In this document: in pieces, positions 43,547-52,596 of the stretch
Layout: every line of letters starts with the position of its first letter
Numbering within the stretch: position 1 is the stretch's first letter
NCBI RefSeq assembly: GCF_900116045.1
Contig: NZ_LT630450.1
Coordinates: 2,256,501-2,320,500 of the forward strand
Direction of reading: 5' to 3'
Length of the DNA stretch: 64,000 nt
Source: Desulfovibrio piger
Lineage (GTDB): Bacteria; Desulfobacterota; Desulfovibrionia; Desulfovibrionales; Desulfovibrionaceae
Notes under the pieces: model-generated
What the model was told of the DNA's origin: nothing
Database searches by the model: none
Seen by the model: only the letters and a program-made list of their open reading frames with translations
Position numbers and translations under genes: made by a program

Positions 43547-44836
43547 CTAGGCGTTCTGGTCGTCCTGGTGCTCGCGGCGGAATTTCTCCACGATCTCCCG
43601 GGCCACGGGGATCTCTTCGACCACGGTGTCGATGGTCTTGCGGATCTGTTCTTCCGTGTGGGAGGCGGAAAGGAAGAAGCGCAGGCGGGCGGCGCCTTCC
43701 TTCACGGCGGGGAAGGTGATGGGCATCACATAGATGCCGCGGGCGAAAAGGCGGGTGGCCAGGAAGCCGCTGACCATGGAGTCGCCCACCATGATGGGCA
43801 CGATGGCGTAGCCCTGGGCGGCGCCGGTATCCAGGCCCTTTTCCTGGGCGTAGTTCAGGAAGTACTGGGAGATGCTCTGGAGCTTGTGCACGCGCTCGGG
43901 CTCGCGCTGCATGAGTTCCAGGGCCTTGTGGCAGGCGGCGGCCACGATGGGGGGCATGCCCACGCTGAAGACGAAGCCCGGGGAACCGTACTTGAGGTAT
44001 TCCACCAGCTCCTTGCGGCCGGCGATGAAACCGCCGCACCCGCACATGGCCTTGCTGAGGGTGCTCATCCACATGTCCACTTCGCTGGGGTCGATGCCGA
44101 AGTATTCGTGCACGCCGCGGCCGGTGGCGCCCAGCACGCCGAAGGAGTGGGCCTCGTCCACCAGCAGCATGCAGTCGTATTTCTTCTTCAGCTCGATGAT
44201 GCGCGGCAGGTCGGGGATGTTGCCGTCCATGCTGAACAGGCCTTCGGTGACGATGCAGGCGCGCTTGTGCTTGCCGCGGTGTTCCTTGAGCATCTTCTCC
44301 AGGGCATCGCAGTCGTTGTGCTCGTAGGAGTAGCGGTCGGCGCCGGAAAGCCGGGCGCCCTGCATCAGGGAGTTGTGGGCAAGGCCGTCATAGAAGATGG
44401 CGTCGCGGTGGCCGAAGAGGAAGCCCAGGGTGGAGACGTTGGTGGCGTGGCCGCTCACATAGGCGATGCAGTCCTCGACGCCGTAGAAGTCGGCCAGGGC
44501 GCGTTCGAGCTGGCGGTGGGGCGGACGTTCGCCGCCCACCAGGCGGCTGGCGCCGGCGGAGCTGCCGAAGACCCTGGCGGCCTCGGTGACGGCCTCGGTG
44601 ATCTCGGGGTGGGTATTGAGGTCCAGATAATCGTAGGTGGAGAAGTTGATGTACTCCTTGCCATTGATCACAGTGGTGGCCTTAGCCGCCCGCTCGTGAC
44701 ACAGGAAGAGCGGGTTTTCCATGCCCATCTTGGCACCCATTTCCACCATGCGCTCAAACGACAGTTTGGAGCGTAACCGTGTGAAACTGCTGGTGCCGCT
44801 CTCCTGGGCGTTCTGGCTGGAGTGGTTTTCTTTCAT
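43547..44836 (-). CDS. Alpha-oxoamine synthase (AONS/KBL/serine palmitoyltransferase type)
   Basis: 429 residues. The start at 44836 follows AGAGGAT. This PLP enzyme family condenses an amino acid with an acyl thioester and releases CO2, giving an alpha-aminoketone. Motifs: INFSTYDYLDL near the N-terminus, GSSAGASRLVGGE, VTEGLFSMDGN, LLVDEAHSFGVLGATGRG, and the PLP lysine Lys262 in MSTLSKAMCGCGG. The family includes BioF, Kbl, HemA, serine palmitoyltransferase and the CqsA autoinducer synthase; sequence alone does not choose among them. There are no biotin, threonine or haem genes nearby. A divergent AT-ACP protein that could supply the acyl thioester favours a lipid or aminoketone product. 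A palindrome overlaps its promoter. Confidence 0.85.
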   Translation of the reverse strand: MKENHSSQNAQESGTSSFTRLRSKLSFERMVEMGAKMGMENPLFLCHERAAKATTVINGKEYINFSTYDYLDLNTHPEITEAVTEAARVFGSSAGASRLVGGERPPHRQLERALADFYGVEDCIAYVSGHATNVSTLGFLFGHRDAIFYDGLAHNSLMQGARLSGADRYSYEHNDCDALEKMLKEHRGKHKRACIVTEGLFSMDGNIPDLPRIIELKKKYDCMLLVDEAHSFGVLGATGRGVHEYFGIDPSEVDMWMSTLSKAMCGCGGFIAGRKELVEYLKYGSPGFVFSVGMPPIVAAACHKALELMQREPERVHKLQSISQYFLNYAQEKGLDTGAAQGYAIVPIMVGDSMVSGFLATRLFARGIYVMPITFPAVKEGAARLRFFLSASHTEEQIRKTIDTVVEEIPVAREIVEKFRREHQDDQNA

Positions 44837-44867
44837 TCCGGATCCTCTCAGATATAGTATAAAAACC

Positions 44868-44887
44868 GTACGTTACAGGTGACGTAC
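44868..44887 (-). promoter_or_regulatory. GTACGT/ACGTAC palindrome over the alpha-oxoamine synthase promoter
   Basis: GTACGT, 8 bases, ACGTAC: a perfect 6-bp inverted repeat. On the minus strand a TATACT -10 box follows within ~6 bases and the -35 region falls inside the palindrome, a typical repressor or activator placement. Confidence 0.55.
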
Positions 44888-44992
44888 AGTAAACGTTCCG
44901 GGCAAACTGCCCGCAGAAATTGTTTTTAACGGCTCACCATATCCCAAGAGGCGCACCAAGGCAAGCGGGAAAGGCGCCCGGGCGGCGCGGGC

Positions 44993-45021
44993 TGGACAAG
45001 AGGCCCAAGATGGCCTAAAAT
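44993..45021 (+). promoter_or_regulatory. Promoter of the plus arm of the cluster
   Basis: TGGACA (44993-44998), a 17-base spacer and TAAAAT (45016-45021): five of six matches in each box. Confidence 0.6.
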
Positions 45022-45133
45022 TTGCTTTTACATTGTGATAGCATGGCCGCGGCTCCCCTGGGCAGCGGGCTGTACATACCGGACCCCCTCCGGGTCCCCT
45101 ACCCGCCGGTGGCGGTATTCCCGGTATCCTGTG

Positions 45134-48100
45134 ATGCAACGACCCGAATCGTGCGGAGCGTCTGCGGCTCTCGAACTCTGGCCCCTTCCCGGCCACGGGG
45201 ACGCCGACAGCGGCGCCTCCTGCCGCCTGCTCCTCCAAGAAGCTCTGTGCCTGCCCCCGCTCCGGGGCCGGGCGCCCCGTCTCGTCCTCAGTCCCGCCGG
45301 AAGCGAACAGGCCACAGCCGCCGCGCTGGACATGCTCCGTCCTCTGGCCGCCGCTCTCCGGCCCGGCCTTGAGCCCGAGGTCCTCCCGGCCGTCCCCGGT
45401 CCCGCCGATCTGGCCCGGCTGGCCGCGGAAGGCCGCCCCGTGCTGCTCCTCCAGCCCCGTGCCGAAGGCCCCTGGGAAGGCATGCTGCTGGCCCGCAGGG
45501 ACGAGGCGGCGGCCCCCGAGGCGGAAGCGGCCGTGGTGGACGTGCCCGGCACGCCCGCGCCGTCCTGTGAGCCCGGGGACGGGGAGATCGCCTGCGACGG
45601 CGTGCGCTTCGCCGATCTGCCGCATGGCGGGAGCATCTGGCATGCCGGGTCCCTGGTGCCTGCCTGGCGCCAGGAACTGCTGGCCCTCGGGGCCCGTCCC
45701 GATGCCGCGGCCCTCGACGTCATGGGGCAGCGGGGCATCTGGCTGCAGCCGCAGGGCGACGTGCCGCCGCTGGCCGTCATGTGCTGCGGCCAGGGGGCCG
45801 TATGGCCCGGCATGGGCCGCGAGCTCTACGACCACTTCCCGGCGGCCCGGGCCGCCATGGACCGCATCGCCCGCGCCGCCGACTGGGACGTGCTGGCCCT
45901 GCTGGACGAGACCGATGTGGAAAAGATCGGCCTGACCCGCTGGCAGCAGCCCTACCTTTTCCTGCTGGAATATGCCCAGTGGAGCCATCTGGCCTCGCTG
46001 GGGCTGCGGCCCTCCCTCATCTGCGGGCACAGCCTGGGCGAGCTCATCGCCCTGTGCCTGGCCGGCGTCTACGAGCCGGAAGTGGCCTGGTACATCCTGG
46101 ACACCCGCTCCACCCACATGGCCGAACTGGAGGCCCGCGCCACCCGCGAGACCGGCATGATGGCCGTGCCCGCCGAGGCCTCGGTCATCGAGGAGGCCCG
46201 CAGGACCTGGCCCCAGCTCTACGTCTCCAATTACAATTCCCCGCGCCAGTTCATCATCAGCGGCCCCCGCGACGTGTTGCTGGAGGCCCGCAAGAGCCTG
46301 CGCAAGCGCCGCATCCCGGCCATCATGCTCAACGTGAGCCTGGCGTTCCACCATCCCAGCATGCGCGTGCTGCGCGACATGTCCCTGCGCCGCCTCAACG
46401 CCCTGGCCATGCAGGCGCCGCAGATCCCCCTGCTCAGCTGCATCACCACGCGCCCCTATCCCGACGACCAGCCCGGCATCTGCGAACACATCGGCGACCT
46501 GGACGAGAATTCCGTGCGCTGGGTGGAATGCGTGCAGGCCATGTGGCAGCGCGACGGCATCCGGCATTTCGTGGAGATGGGCCCGCAGGATACCCTGTGC
46601 GGCCTGGTGAACGACATCGAGCCGCAGGCCCTGTGCCTGGCCGCCGGCCGCAAGGGCAAGGAGGCCGAAGGCATGCGCCAGACCTGCGCGCGCCTCTATG
46701 CCCTCGGGCACCTGACGCATGACGGCGTGGCCCGCCACCGCCAGCGCTGGCTGGACGCGGCCCCCGCTCCGGCGGCCGCGCCCGAGGTCCCCGCCGCCCC
46801 GGCGGCGTCCGCCCCCGCCCGGGACGAGCTGCCCGAGGCCGCCCGCACGGTGATGGGTATCCTGGCCGCCGCCTGCGGCCGTGAGGCGGCCTCCCTGAAG
46901 CCGGAGATGGATCTGCGCTACGACCTGGCCCTGCGCTCCAGCCGCTTCCCGCTCATCGTGCAGGAAGTGGAGGAGGCCCTGGGCATCACCGTGGATTTCG
47001 AGGCCCTGCTGCATGTGGCCACCGTGGGCGATCTGCTGCGGGTCCTGGCCAGCCTTGCCCCGGCGGAGGAAGCGCCCGGAGAGGCCGCGCCCCTGAGCGC
47101 GCCGCGGCACGGCTCCGGGGAGGATCTGCCGCCCCTGTGCTGCTTCGACCTGGGCTGCTGCGACGAGGACGGGCAGCCGCTGCCCCTGGCCCTGGACCCG
47201 GCGGCCCGCGGCATGGGCGCCCATGCCGGTGACGTGGTGGCGGTCTGGGGGCCCGAGGCCCATCGCCTGCCCCTGGCCGAGCTGCTGGGTTCGCTGGCGC
47301 CCCTGGGCATGACCTTTGCCCTGCCCGAGGCCGCGCTGGAGGCCTGCCTGCCGCTGGAGAAACTGGGCGGCCATCTGTACGGCCTGCCCGCCCTGACCTC
47401 TTTCACGGCCCTGCCCGAGGCGGTGCACCGGGCCTGCGGGCGCCTGGACGGCATCCTGCTGTGCGCGCCCGCCGGCGGGGACCTGCCCGCTGACGCGATG
47501 GAGGCGCTGTGCCGTTCGGCCAGGGCCTGCGGGGTGCGCTATGTGTATGCCCTGCGCTGGCTGCATGCCGGTGGCGCGGCCCATGCCGCCCCCTGGCAGG
47601 AGGCCGGCGAGGCGGCCGCCCGCGAGCTGGACCTGCCCTGGCGGGTGGTCTGCGTGGACGACGGCGGCCGTCCCCCCATCCCGCGCGAACTGGGGGACCT
47701 GCTGGCCAGGGCCCTGACGCACGGGACGTCCGACAGGGTGCTCTGGCGGCGTGCCCCGGCCGGTGCGCCTGTCCGTGACTGGCAGTGGCTGGAGCGGCCG
47801 GACCTGTTCCCGCGGGTCTTTTCCGCCGCCGTGGCGCACGAGGCCATGCCCTGGCCCGAAGCCGCCCGGCCCTCGTCCCGGCAGATGCTGGCCTGTGCCC
47901 AGTTTTCCCGTTATGCCGATCCGCGCCTGGCCGGGCATGGCGCCCTGCCGCCGGACGGGCGGCCCTGGCTGCCCCTGAGCGAGATCTTGCAGACCATGCT
48001 GGAGAGCGGCCGCCTGCAGCTGCCCTGGCTGGAAGCCACCGGCTTTTCCGACCTGCGCTTCGCGGCGCCCCTGCCCCTGCCCCGGGGCGTGACCCGTGAG

Positions 48101-48790
48101 TGCCGCATCTCGGCACGTTCCCAGTCCTGGCTGCTGCAGGACGGCGTGATGACGCGCATGTGCCGCGTGCGCCTGCACAGCCGTGACCTGGCTCCCAATC
48201 TGCGGCGCATCAACCATTTTTCCCCCCTGGCGCGGGGCATGGTCTTCCTGGCCGCCGCGGCGGGGAGCCTGCCGCCCCTGTGGCCCGGAGAGATGGCGGC
48301 CACGGGCCCCGACCTGCCGCTGGACGGCTTCTATGCGGACTGCGGCATGGCGGAAGGCTGGCGCTTGCTGGAGCACCTGGCTCCGGCAGGCCCGGACATG
48401 TGGCAAGGCAGGTTCGACGGCGCGGCGCAAGGCATTGCCCCTGCTGGAAAATCCGGCTATTGTAGCTTGCTGGCCGCTGTGGATGCCATTGTGCAGGCTG
48501 CCTGCCGCATCATGGAAGAGACCGTCCCCCGGGCGGGGGCCCCGGAAGGGGGGACGCTCTGGCCGCAGGAATGGCGCCTGAGCGGCATCGGTTTCATCCG
48601 TTTCGCGGATGCCGCGCTGCTGTGCGGCGCCCTGATGCCCTGGCGCCTCCAGTTGCGGCGCGGCTGGGATGATGACCGCCTGCAGCGCTATGACGCCCAG
48701 GTCGTCGATGCGGACGGCCGGGTGCTGCTGACATTGCACCAGATGGAATTCGAAAAGGACGTCCGGCCGCAGGAAGGCGCCGGTGCCTAA
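45134..48790 (+). CDS. Ketosynthase-less polyketide-synthase-like protein: AT, ACP, KR-like, DH-like
   Basis: 1218 residues. I use the ATG at 45134; the ribosome binding site is weak, and a GTG 33 codons upstream is possible. After ~215 poorly conserved residues comes an acyltransferase domain (about 215-530), with CCGQGAVWPGMGRELY, the nucleophile motif CGHSLGELIAL (Ser300) and NYNSPRQFIISG. An Ala/Pro linker leads to a carrier domain (about 565-650) where MDLRYDLALRSSRFPLIVQEVEE fits an ACP helix II; Ser602 or Ser603 would carry the phosphopantetheine, though the usual Asp-Ser is not kept. Residues ~665-880 resemble the end of a ketoreductase (GRLDGILLCAP) without a NADPH-binding loop. The C-terminal ~300 residues look like a hotdog dehydratase (His935 in LAGHGALP). 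There is no ketosynthase, so chain extension here seems unlikely. It may load an acyl group for the divergent alpha-oxoamine synthase. Confidence 0.72.
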   Translation: MQRPESCGASAALELWPLPGHGDADSGASCRLLLQEALCLPPLRGRAPRLVLSPAGSEQATAAALDMLRPLAAALRPGLEPEVLPAVPGPADLARLAAEGRPVLLLQPRAEGPWEGMLLARRDEAAAPEAEAAVVDVPGTPAPSCEPGDGEIACDGVRFADLPHGGSIWHAGSLVPAWRQELLALGARPDAAALDVMGQRGIWLQPQGDVPPLAVMCCGQGAVWPGMGRELYDHFPAARAAMDRIARAADWDVLALLDETDVEKIGLTRWQQPYLFLLEYAQWSHLASLGLRPSLICGHSLGELIALCLAGVYEPEVAWYILDTRSTHMAELEARATRETGMMAVPAEASVIEEARRTWPQLYVSNYNSPRQFIISGPRDVLLEARKSLRKRRIPAIMLNVSLAFHHPSMRVLRDMSLRRLNALAMQAPQIPLLSCITTRPYPDDQPGICEHIGDLDENSVRWVECVQAMWQRDGIRHFVEMGPQDTLCGLVNDIEPQALCLAAGRKGKEAEGMRQTCARLYALGHLTHDGVARHRQRWLDAAPAPAAAPEVPAAPAASAPARDELPEAARTVMGILAAACGREAASLKPEMDLRYDLALRSSRFPLIVQEVEEALGITVDFEALLHVATVGDLLRVLASLAPAEEAPGEAAPLSAPRHGSGEDLPPLCCFDLGCCDEDGQPLPLALDPAARGMGAHAGDVVAVWGPEAHRLPLAELLGSLAPLGMTFALPEAALEACLPLEKLGGHLYGLPALTSFTALPEAVHRACGRLDGILLCAPAGGDLPADAMEALCRSARACGVRYVYALRWLHAGGAAHAAPWQEAGEAAARELDLPWRVVCVDDGGRPPIPRELGDLLARALTHGTSDRVLWRRAPAGAPVRDWQWLERPDLFPRVFSAAVAHEAMPWPEAARPSSRQMLACAQFSRYADPRLAGHGALPPDGRPWLPLSEILQTMLESGRLQLPWLEATGFSDLRFAAPLPLPRGVTRECRISARSQSWLLQDGVMTRMCRVRLHSRDLAPNLRRINHFSPLARGMVFLAAAAGSLPPLWPGEMAATGPDLPLDGFYADCGMAEGWRLLEHLAPAGPDMWQGRFDGAAQGIAPAGKSGYCSLLAAVDAIVQAACRIMEETVPRAGAPEGGTLWPQEWRLSGIGFIRFADAALLCGALMPWRLQLRRGWDDDRLQRYDAQVVDADGRVLLTLHQMEFEKDVRPQEGAGA

Positions 48791-48812
48791 TGTTTTTCGC
48801 AAGGGAATGACC

Positions 48813-50276
48813 ATGACGAAAAAAATGGTTCGCTGGAAACAGGGACTGGCCGTGACGGCCTTGTGCGCCGGGCTGGCACTTTCGGGATGCGCGTCGCAGA
48901 AAGCCGGGTCGGATGCCCCGGAGCTGCCCGCCAAGCACTGGCTGGAAAACGTGCCCGGTGTGCCGGTGGAGAACAAGAGCAAGCTCGAGGCCGTCATCCC
49001 CAACCTTTATGACCCGGCCAAGAAATTCTCGTTCGAGGATTGCGTGTTCCTGACCATCCAGCAGTCGCCCCTGCTGGTCAACAGCGCCGTGGAACTGGAG
49101 ATCAAGCGCCTGGCCCTGACCGACGCTGTCTGGAAATACCTGCCCGAGCCGCGCATGACCGTGGAAGTGGGCAATACCCTGACCTATTACAACTCGGGCC
49201 GCGACGACGTGCCCAGCAATTACGGCAAGGTCGTGCCCCGCATCGGCTTTTACGCCGCATTCCCCAATCCCCTGGAATCCTATTTCAACCACCAGGCCCA
49301 GAAGATCCTTGTGAACCTGGCCATCTCCACGCACCGCAAGGCCGTGGGCGAGGCCATCTACAACGTGGCCCAGTCCTATCTGCGCCTGGAAGCCAAGGGC
49401 GAGATCCTGCGCATCCAGAAGGAAGTGGCCCCCCTGGCCAGGGAAACGACCCGCTACTGGCAGCAGCTGGAGTCGGCCGACGGCCGGCAGGGCGTGTCCC
49501 TCAACCTGGCCCAGCAGCACGAGCGCGAAGTGGAGCTGACCAGCGAGCGCATGACCATGGAAGAGGTCATGGAACGCACCAGCCTCAAGATCCTGGCCGG
49601 TGTGGAGCCGCAGCAGCGCCTGAACATCGACAGCAAGAGCGCCAACGACATCCTGCGCGGCTTCAACGGCAAGGATTACCGCTGGGAAGACCGCTGGCTG
49701 GTCACGGAGGACAACCTGCTGCTGCGTTCCCAGATCCGTCTGGGCGATTACAACATCATGCTGGCCTGGGCCGAATATGTGCCCGACATGACCATCCGCG
49801 TGGACAAGAACCCGCCCGCCGGCCAGTATCAGCCCGCTGACGGCCGGGAAGACTATTTCTGGCGCCTGACCTTCGACTTCCCGCTCATCGACTGGAACCG
49901 CCGTTACCGCGGCGTGCAGGCGGCCCGCATGAAGAAGGCCCAGGCGTTCCACGAGCTGTCGCGCAAGCGCACGGACTATTCCAACACCTGGCTGCAGTGC
50001 GAACAGCGCGTGGCCCTGGCCGAGACCAACCGGCGTCTGGCCAAGGTCCATTTCGAGACGGCCGAGATGCGCTACAAGGAAGCGCGCATCTCCTTCGAGA
50101 CCGGCCTGGGCGACATGCCCGCCATGACCTCCGCCCATGAGGCCATGGTGCAGAGCCGCATCAAGCTGGTGGAGGCCGAACTGGAGCTCAAGCTGGCCAA
50201 TCTGGAATGGATGTATGTCGCCAACCTCTTGCAGGAGCGCTTCCTGGGCCTGCCTGCCACGGAGATTGAAAAATAA
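48813..50276 (+). CDS. TolC-like outer-membrane efflux lipoprotein
   Basis: 487 residues. I choose the ATG at 48813, six to seven bases after AAGGGA; one two codons earlier abuts that site. The signal peptide ends in the lipobox LSGC, with Cys26. The rest matches outer-membrane factor proteins: long alpha-helical hairpins (RKAVGEAIYNVAQSYLRLEAKGEIL; ETNRRLAKVHFETAEMRYKEAR) and beta segments such as FWRLTFDFPLIDWNRRYRG. It would form the outer-membrane channel of an export system with the adaptor encoded next. Its start lies 22 bases past the previous stop, and it overlaps the next gene by one base (TAATG), so translation is coupled. Confidence 0.87.
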   Translation: MTKKMVRWKQGLAVTALCAGLALSGCASQKAGSDAPELPAKHWLENVPGVPVENKSKLEAVIPNLYDPAKKFSFEDCVFLTIQQSPLLVNSAVELEIKRLALTDAVWKYLPEPRMTVEVGNTLTYYNSGRDDVPSNYGKVVPRIGFYAAFPNPLESYFNHQAQKILVNLAISTHRKAVGEAIYNVAQSYLRLEAKGEILRIQKEVAPLARETTRYWQQLESADGRQGVSLNLAQQHEREVELTSERMTMEEVMERTSLKILAGVEPQQRLNIDSKSANDILRGFNGKDYRWEDRWLVTEDNLLLRSQIRLGDYNIMLAWAEYVPDMTIRVDKNPPAGQYQPADGREDYFWRLTFDFPLIDWNRRYRGVQAARMKKAQAFHELSRKRTDYSNTWLQCEQRVALAETNRRLAKVHFETAEMRYKEARISFETGLGDMPAMTSAHEAMVQSRIKLVEAELELKLANLEWMYVANLLQERFLGLPATEIEK

Positions 50277-51169
50277 TGAAGAGACTGACCGTATCCTGGG
50301 CCCTGCTGGCCTGTCTGCTGCTGGCCGTCCCGGCCATGGCCGTGGAGACCACCGCCACCGGCAAGGTGGTGGCCACCGTGACGCGTGACGTGCGCCTGCC
50401 CTTCAATGCCGTCATCGACGAGGTGCTGGTCCGTCCCGGTGACGCCGTCAAGTCCGGTGATCCGCTGGTGCGCTATCATCTGCAGGACGAGGCCGAGCGC
50501 GTGCTGCAGCGCGAGGTGACCACCGGTGCCGCCACCGAGAGCCTGCGCGGCCAGATCCTCGATCTGGAACGCGAGCTGGTGCAGACCCGCGCCGAGCGCA
50601 ACCGCGCCAGCCAGCTGGCCGCGTCCGGTCTGGGCTCGCGCCAGGCCCTGGGACGCCTGGAGGAAAACGTGCGCTCCCTGCAGCACCGCATCGAACTGAC
50701 CCAGCTCTCCATCAAGAAGAGCGAAGAGAGCTTCCGGGCCCGCCTGAAGGAACTGGAAGGCTATTACGGCCAGCCCATCCGGGAAGGCGAGATGCTGCCG
50801 GACCAGCTGGTGCTGACCTCGCCCATCGACGGCTATGTGCTGCAGCTCATGCCCAACCTCAACCCCGATGTGCTCCTGCCCGCCCAGGCCACGCCCGTGA
50901 CCGTGGGCCAGCTGGACCCCGTGCTGATCCAGGTGCCGGTCTATGAAGGCGACCTGGGCCGCATCAAGGAAGGCGGCCATGCCCGGGTGGAGATCCCCTC
51001 GCTGGGCGACAAGGTGTTCTCGGCCACCATCACGGAGATCTCGTGGATCTCGACCAACATGGACGTGGCCCAGCCCTCCTACTATACGGTGGAACTGACC
51101 GTGCCCAACAGCCAGCTTGAGCTCAAGCCCGGCTTCAAGGCGCTGGTGCGCTTTGGCGCTGCCGAGTAG
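50276..51169 (+). CDS. HlyD-like periplasmic adaptor protein
   Basis: 297 residues. The ATG overlaps the preceding stop (TAATG). A Sec signal peptide MKRLTVSWALLACLLLAVPAMA is followed by a biotinyl-lipoyl-like half (PFNAVIDEVLVRPGDAVKSGDPLVRY), a coiled-coil hairpin (about 75-160), the second lipoyl half (VLTSPIDGYVLQLM) and a beta-barrel domain (ILIQVPVYEGDLGRIKEGGHARVEIP). It bridges an inner-membrane transporter and an outer-membrane TolC-like channel. No ABC or RND pump gene is adjacent; the next gene is a flippase-type transporter, which is an uncommon partner for an adaptor. Confidence 0.88.
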   Translation: MKRLTVSWALLACLLLAVPAMAVETTATGKVVATVTRDVRLPFNAVIDEVLVRPGDAVKSGDPLVRYHLQDEAERVLQREVTTGAATESLRGQILDLERELVQTRAERNRASQLAASGLGSRQALGRLEENVRSLQHRIELTQLSIKKSEESFRARLKELEGYYGQPIREGEMLPDQLVLTSPIDGYVLQLMPNLNPDVLLPAQATPVTVGQLDPVLIQVPVYEGDLGRIKEGGHARVEIPSLGDKVFSATITEISWISTNMDVAQPSYYTVELTVPNSQLELKPGFKALVRFGAAE

Positions 51170-51172
51170 CCC

Positions 51173-52594
51173 ATGAAGCTGAAAAGCCTGCCGCGCCAGC
51201 TGGGGTACATCCTGGGGGCCCAGTGGACCAGGGACCTTTCCTGGACCATCTTCACCATCCTGCTGGCACGGCGCAGCCCCGAGATGCTGGGGCAGATCGC
51301 CGTGGCCCTTTCCTGCGGCTATCTGGTCAAGACCGTCTCGGACGTGGGGCTCAACGACTTTTTGCTGTCCACCTTCGCCCGCCGCGAGGAGCGCCCCCGG
51401 ACCCTGCTGGGCGAGGTGACGGGCCTCAAGACCTGTTTCATGCTGCTGGCCCTGGTCGTCACCTGGTTCGTGACGGGCTGGCTGGGCTACAGCTTCGAGC
51501 TGCGGCTCATCGTCCTGTTCATCGCCACCGGTTTCGGCCTCGACGGGGTGACGGATTCCTTCTTCGCCCTCTGCCAGGCCCGCGGACGGCAGGACGTGGA
51601 GATGCGCATCCGCGTGCCTTCGGCACTGCTGGGCATAGGCTACGGCATCGTCTGCGTGGTGGCCGGGGCGCCCCTGATCTTCATCGCCCTCTACAAGCTC
51701 ATCGAATCCGTCCTCTGCACGGGCTTCGCCTTCCGTGCCCTGGGGCGCAACCCCTTCGTGGGTTTTGGTTACGACAACGTGCGGGACCTGGCCGTGAAGA
51801 TGAAGAGCGGTTTCATCTTCACCATCATGGCCGCCTGCGCCATGTTCTACAACAAGATCAACGTCTTCTTCCTCAAGAACTACGGCGGCGACGCCGCCGT
51901 GGGCGGCTACAACGTGGCCTGGGAGACCGTGGAGGGCCTGTCCGTGCTGGTCTCCAGCGCGCTGCTCGGCAAGGTCATCTTCCCCCTGCTGGCCCGCTAC
52001 TGGGCGCAGGACAGGGCCGCGTTCCGCCAGCTGGCGGGGCAGACGGCCCGCTCGCTCTGGGCGGCCTCCCTGCCGCTGATCTTCCTGATCTGCGTGGAGA
52101 GCGACCGCTTCCTGCCCACCATCTACGGCCCGGGCTACGAGATGGCCGCCACGGCCCAGCGCCTGCTGACGCCCTGCCTGGCCACGGCCTTCCTGCACAA
52201 CCTGGCCGCCTACGCCATGATCGGCATGAGGAAGCATACCCTGCTGCTCTTCTTCTATCTGAGCGGGCTGGTGGTCAACATCGTTTGCTGCCTGACCATC
52301 ATCGAGCCCATGCCGCTGGAAGGGGCCGCGCTTTCCCTGACCGCCACCAAGGTCTGGGTGGCCATCCTCACCGTGGGGTATTTCCAGTGGGTGGCCCGCC
52401 CCATGAGCCCGGGACAGTGGCTGCTGATGCTGGCCGCCATCGCCGTGGCCGTGGGCCTGTGGTGGTCGCTGGGCATGGTTTTGGGCCTGCCGCGCGAAGT
52501 GGCGGAACTGGCCGGGCTGCTGCCCCTGCTGGCACTGTTCTGGTACTGGCGGCCGCCGCCGGCCTTTGAGAAGGAGCAGCGCCAGGAGGCCTGA
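51173..52594 (+). CDS. Wzx-like oligosaccharide/lipid flippase (MOP superfamily)
   Basis: 473 residues with about 12-14 membrane helices. It starts 3 bases after the adaptor gene. The opening LGYILGAQWTRDLSWTIFTILLARRSPEMLGQIAVALS and the later NVAWETVEGLSVLVSSALLGKVIFPLLARYW are typical of polysaccharide-transport (Wzx/RfbX) members of the MOP superfamily, including the conserved loop between helices with FALCQARGRQDVEM. Such proteins flip lipid-linked sugars or lipids across the inner membrane. It is probably the inner-membrane exporter of the cluster product, passing it to the adaptor-channel pair. Confidence 0.85.
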   Translation: MKLKSLPRQLGYILGAQWTRDLSWTIFTILLARRSPEMLGQIAVALSCGYLVKTVSDVGLNDFLLSTFARREERPRTLLGEVTGLKTCFMLLALVVTWFVTGWLGYSFELRLIVLFIATGFGLDGVTDSFFALCQARGRQDVEMRIRVPSALLGIGYGIVCVVAGAPLIFIALYKLIESVLCTGFAFRALGRNPFVGFGYDNVRDLAVKMKSGFIFTIMAACAMFYNKINVFFLKNYGGDAAVGGYNVAWETVEGLSVLVSSALLGKVIFPLLARYWAQDRAAFRQLAGQTARSLWAASLPLIFLICVESDRFLPTIYGPGYEMAATAQRLLTPCLATAFLHNLAAYAMIGMRKHTLLLFFYLSGLVVNIVCCLTIIEPMPLEGAALSLTATKVWVAILTVGYFQWVARPMSPGQWLLMLAAIAVAVGLWWSLGMVLGLPREVAELAGLLPLLALFWYWRPPPAFEKEQRQEA

Positions 52595-52596
52595 AC

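Larger units (their letters stand above)
44837..45133. promoter_or_regulatory. Divergent regulatory region of the biosynthetic/export cluster
   Basis: 297 bases. It holds the minus-strand promoter with a palindrome, the plus-strand promoter at 44993-45021, and about 105 bases of plus-strand leader. The control point of both arms is therefore here. Confidence 0.65.

Noticed and set aside
41699..44776. A plus-strand frame of about 1000 codons opposite the glycosyltransferase and alpha-oxoamine synthase genes
   Set aside because: Shadow of two motif-rich minus-strand genes; it also crosses the terminator at 43501.
44873..49003. A very long open frame (over 1300 codons) on the minus strand opposite the AT-ACP gene
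   Set aside because: It mirrors a very GC-rich gene on the other strand, its translation is dominated by Gly, Gln, Arg and His with no domain motif, and it has no ribosome binding site.
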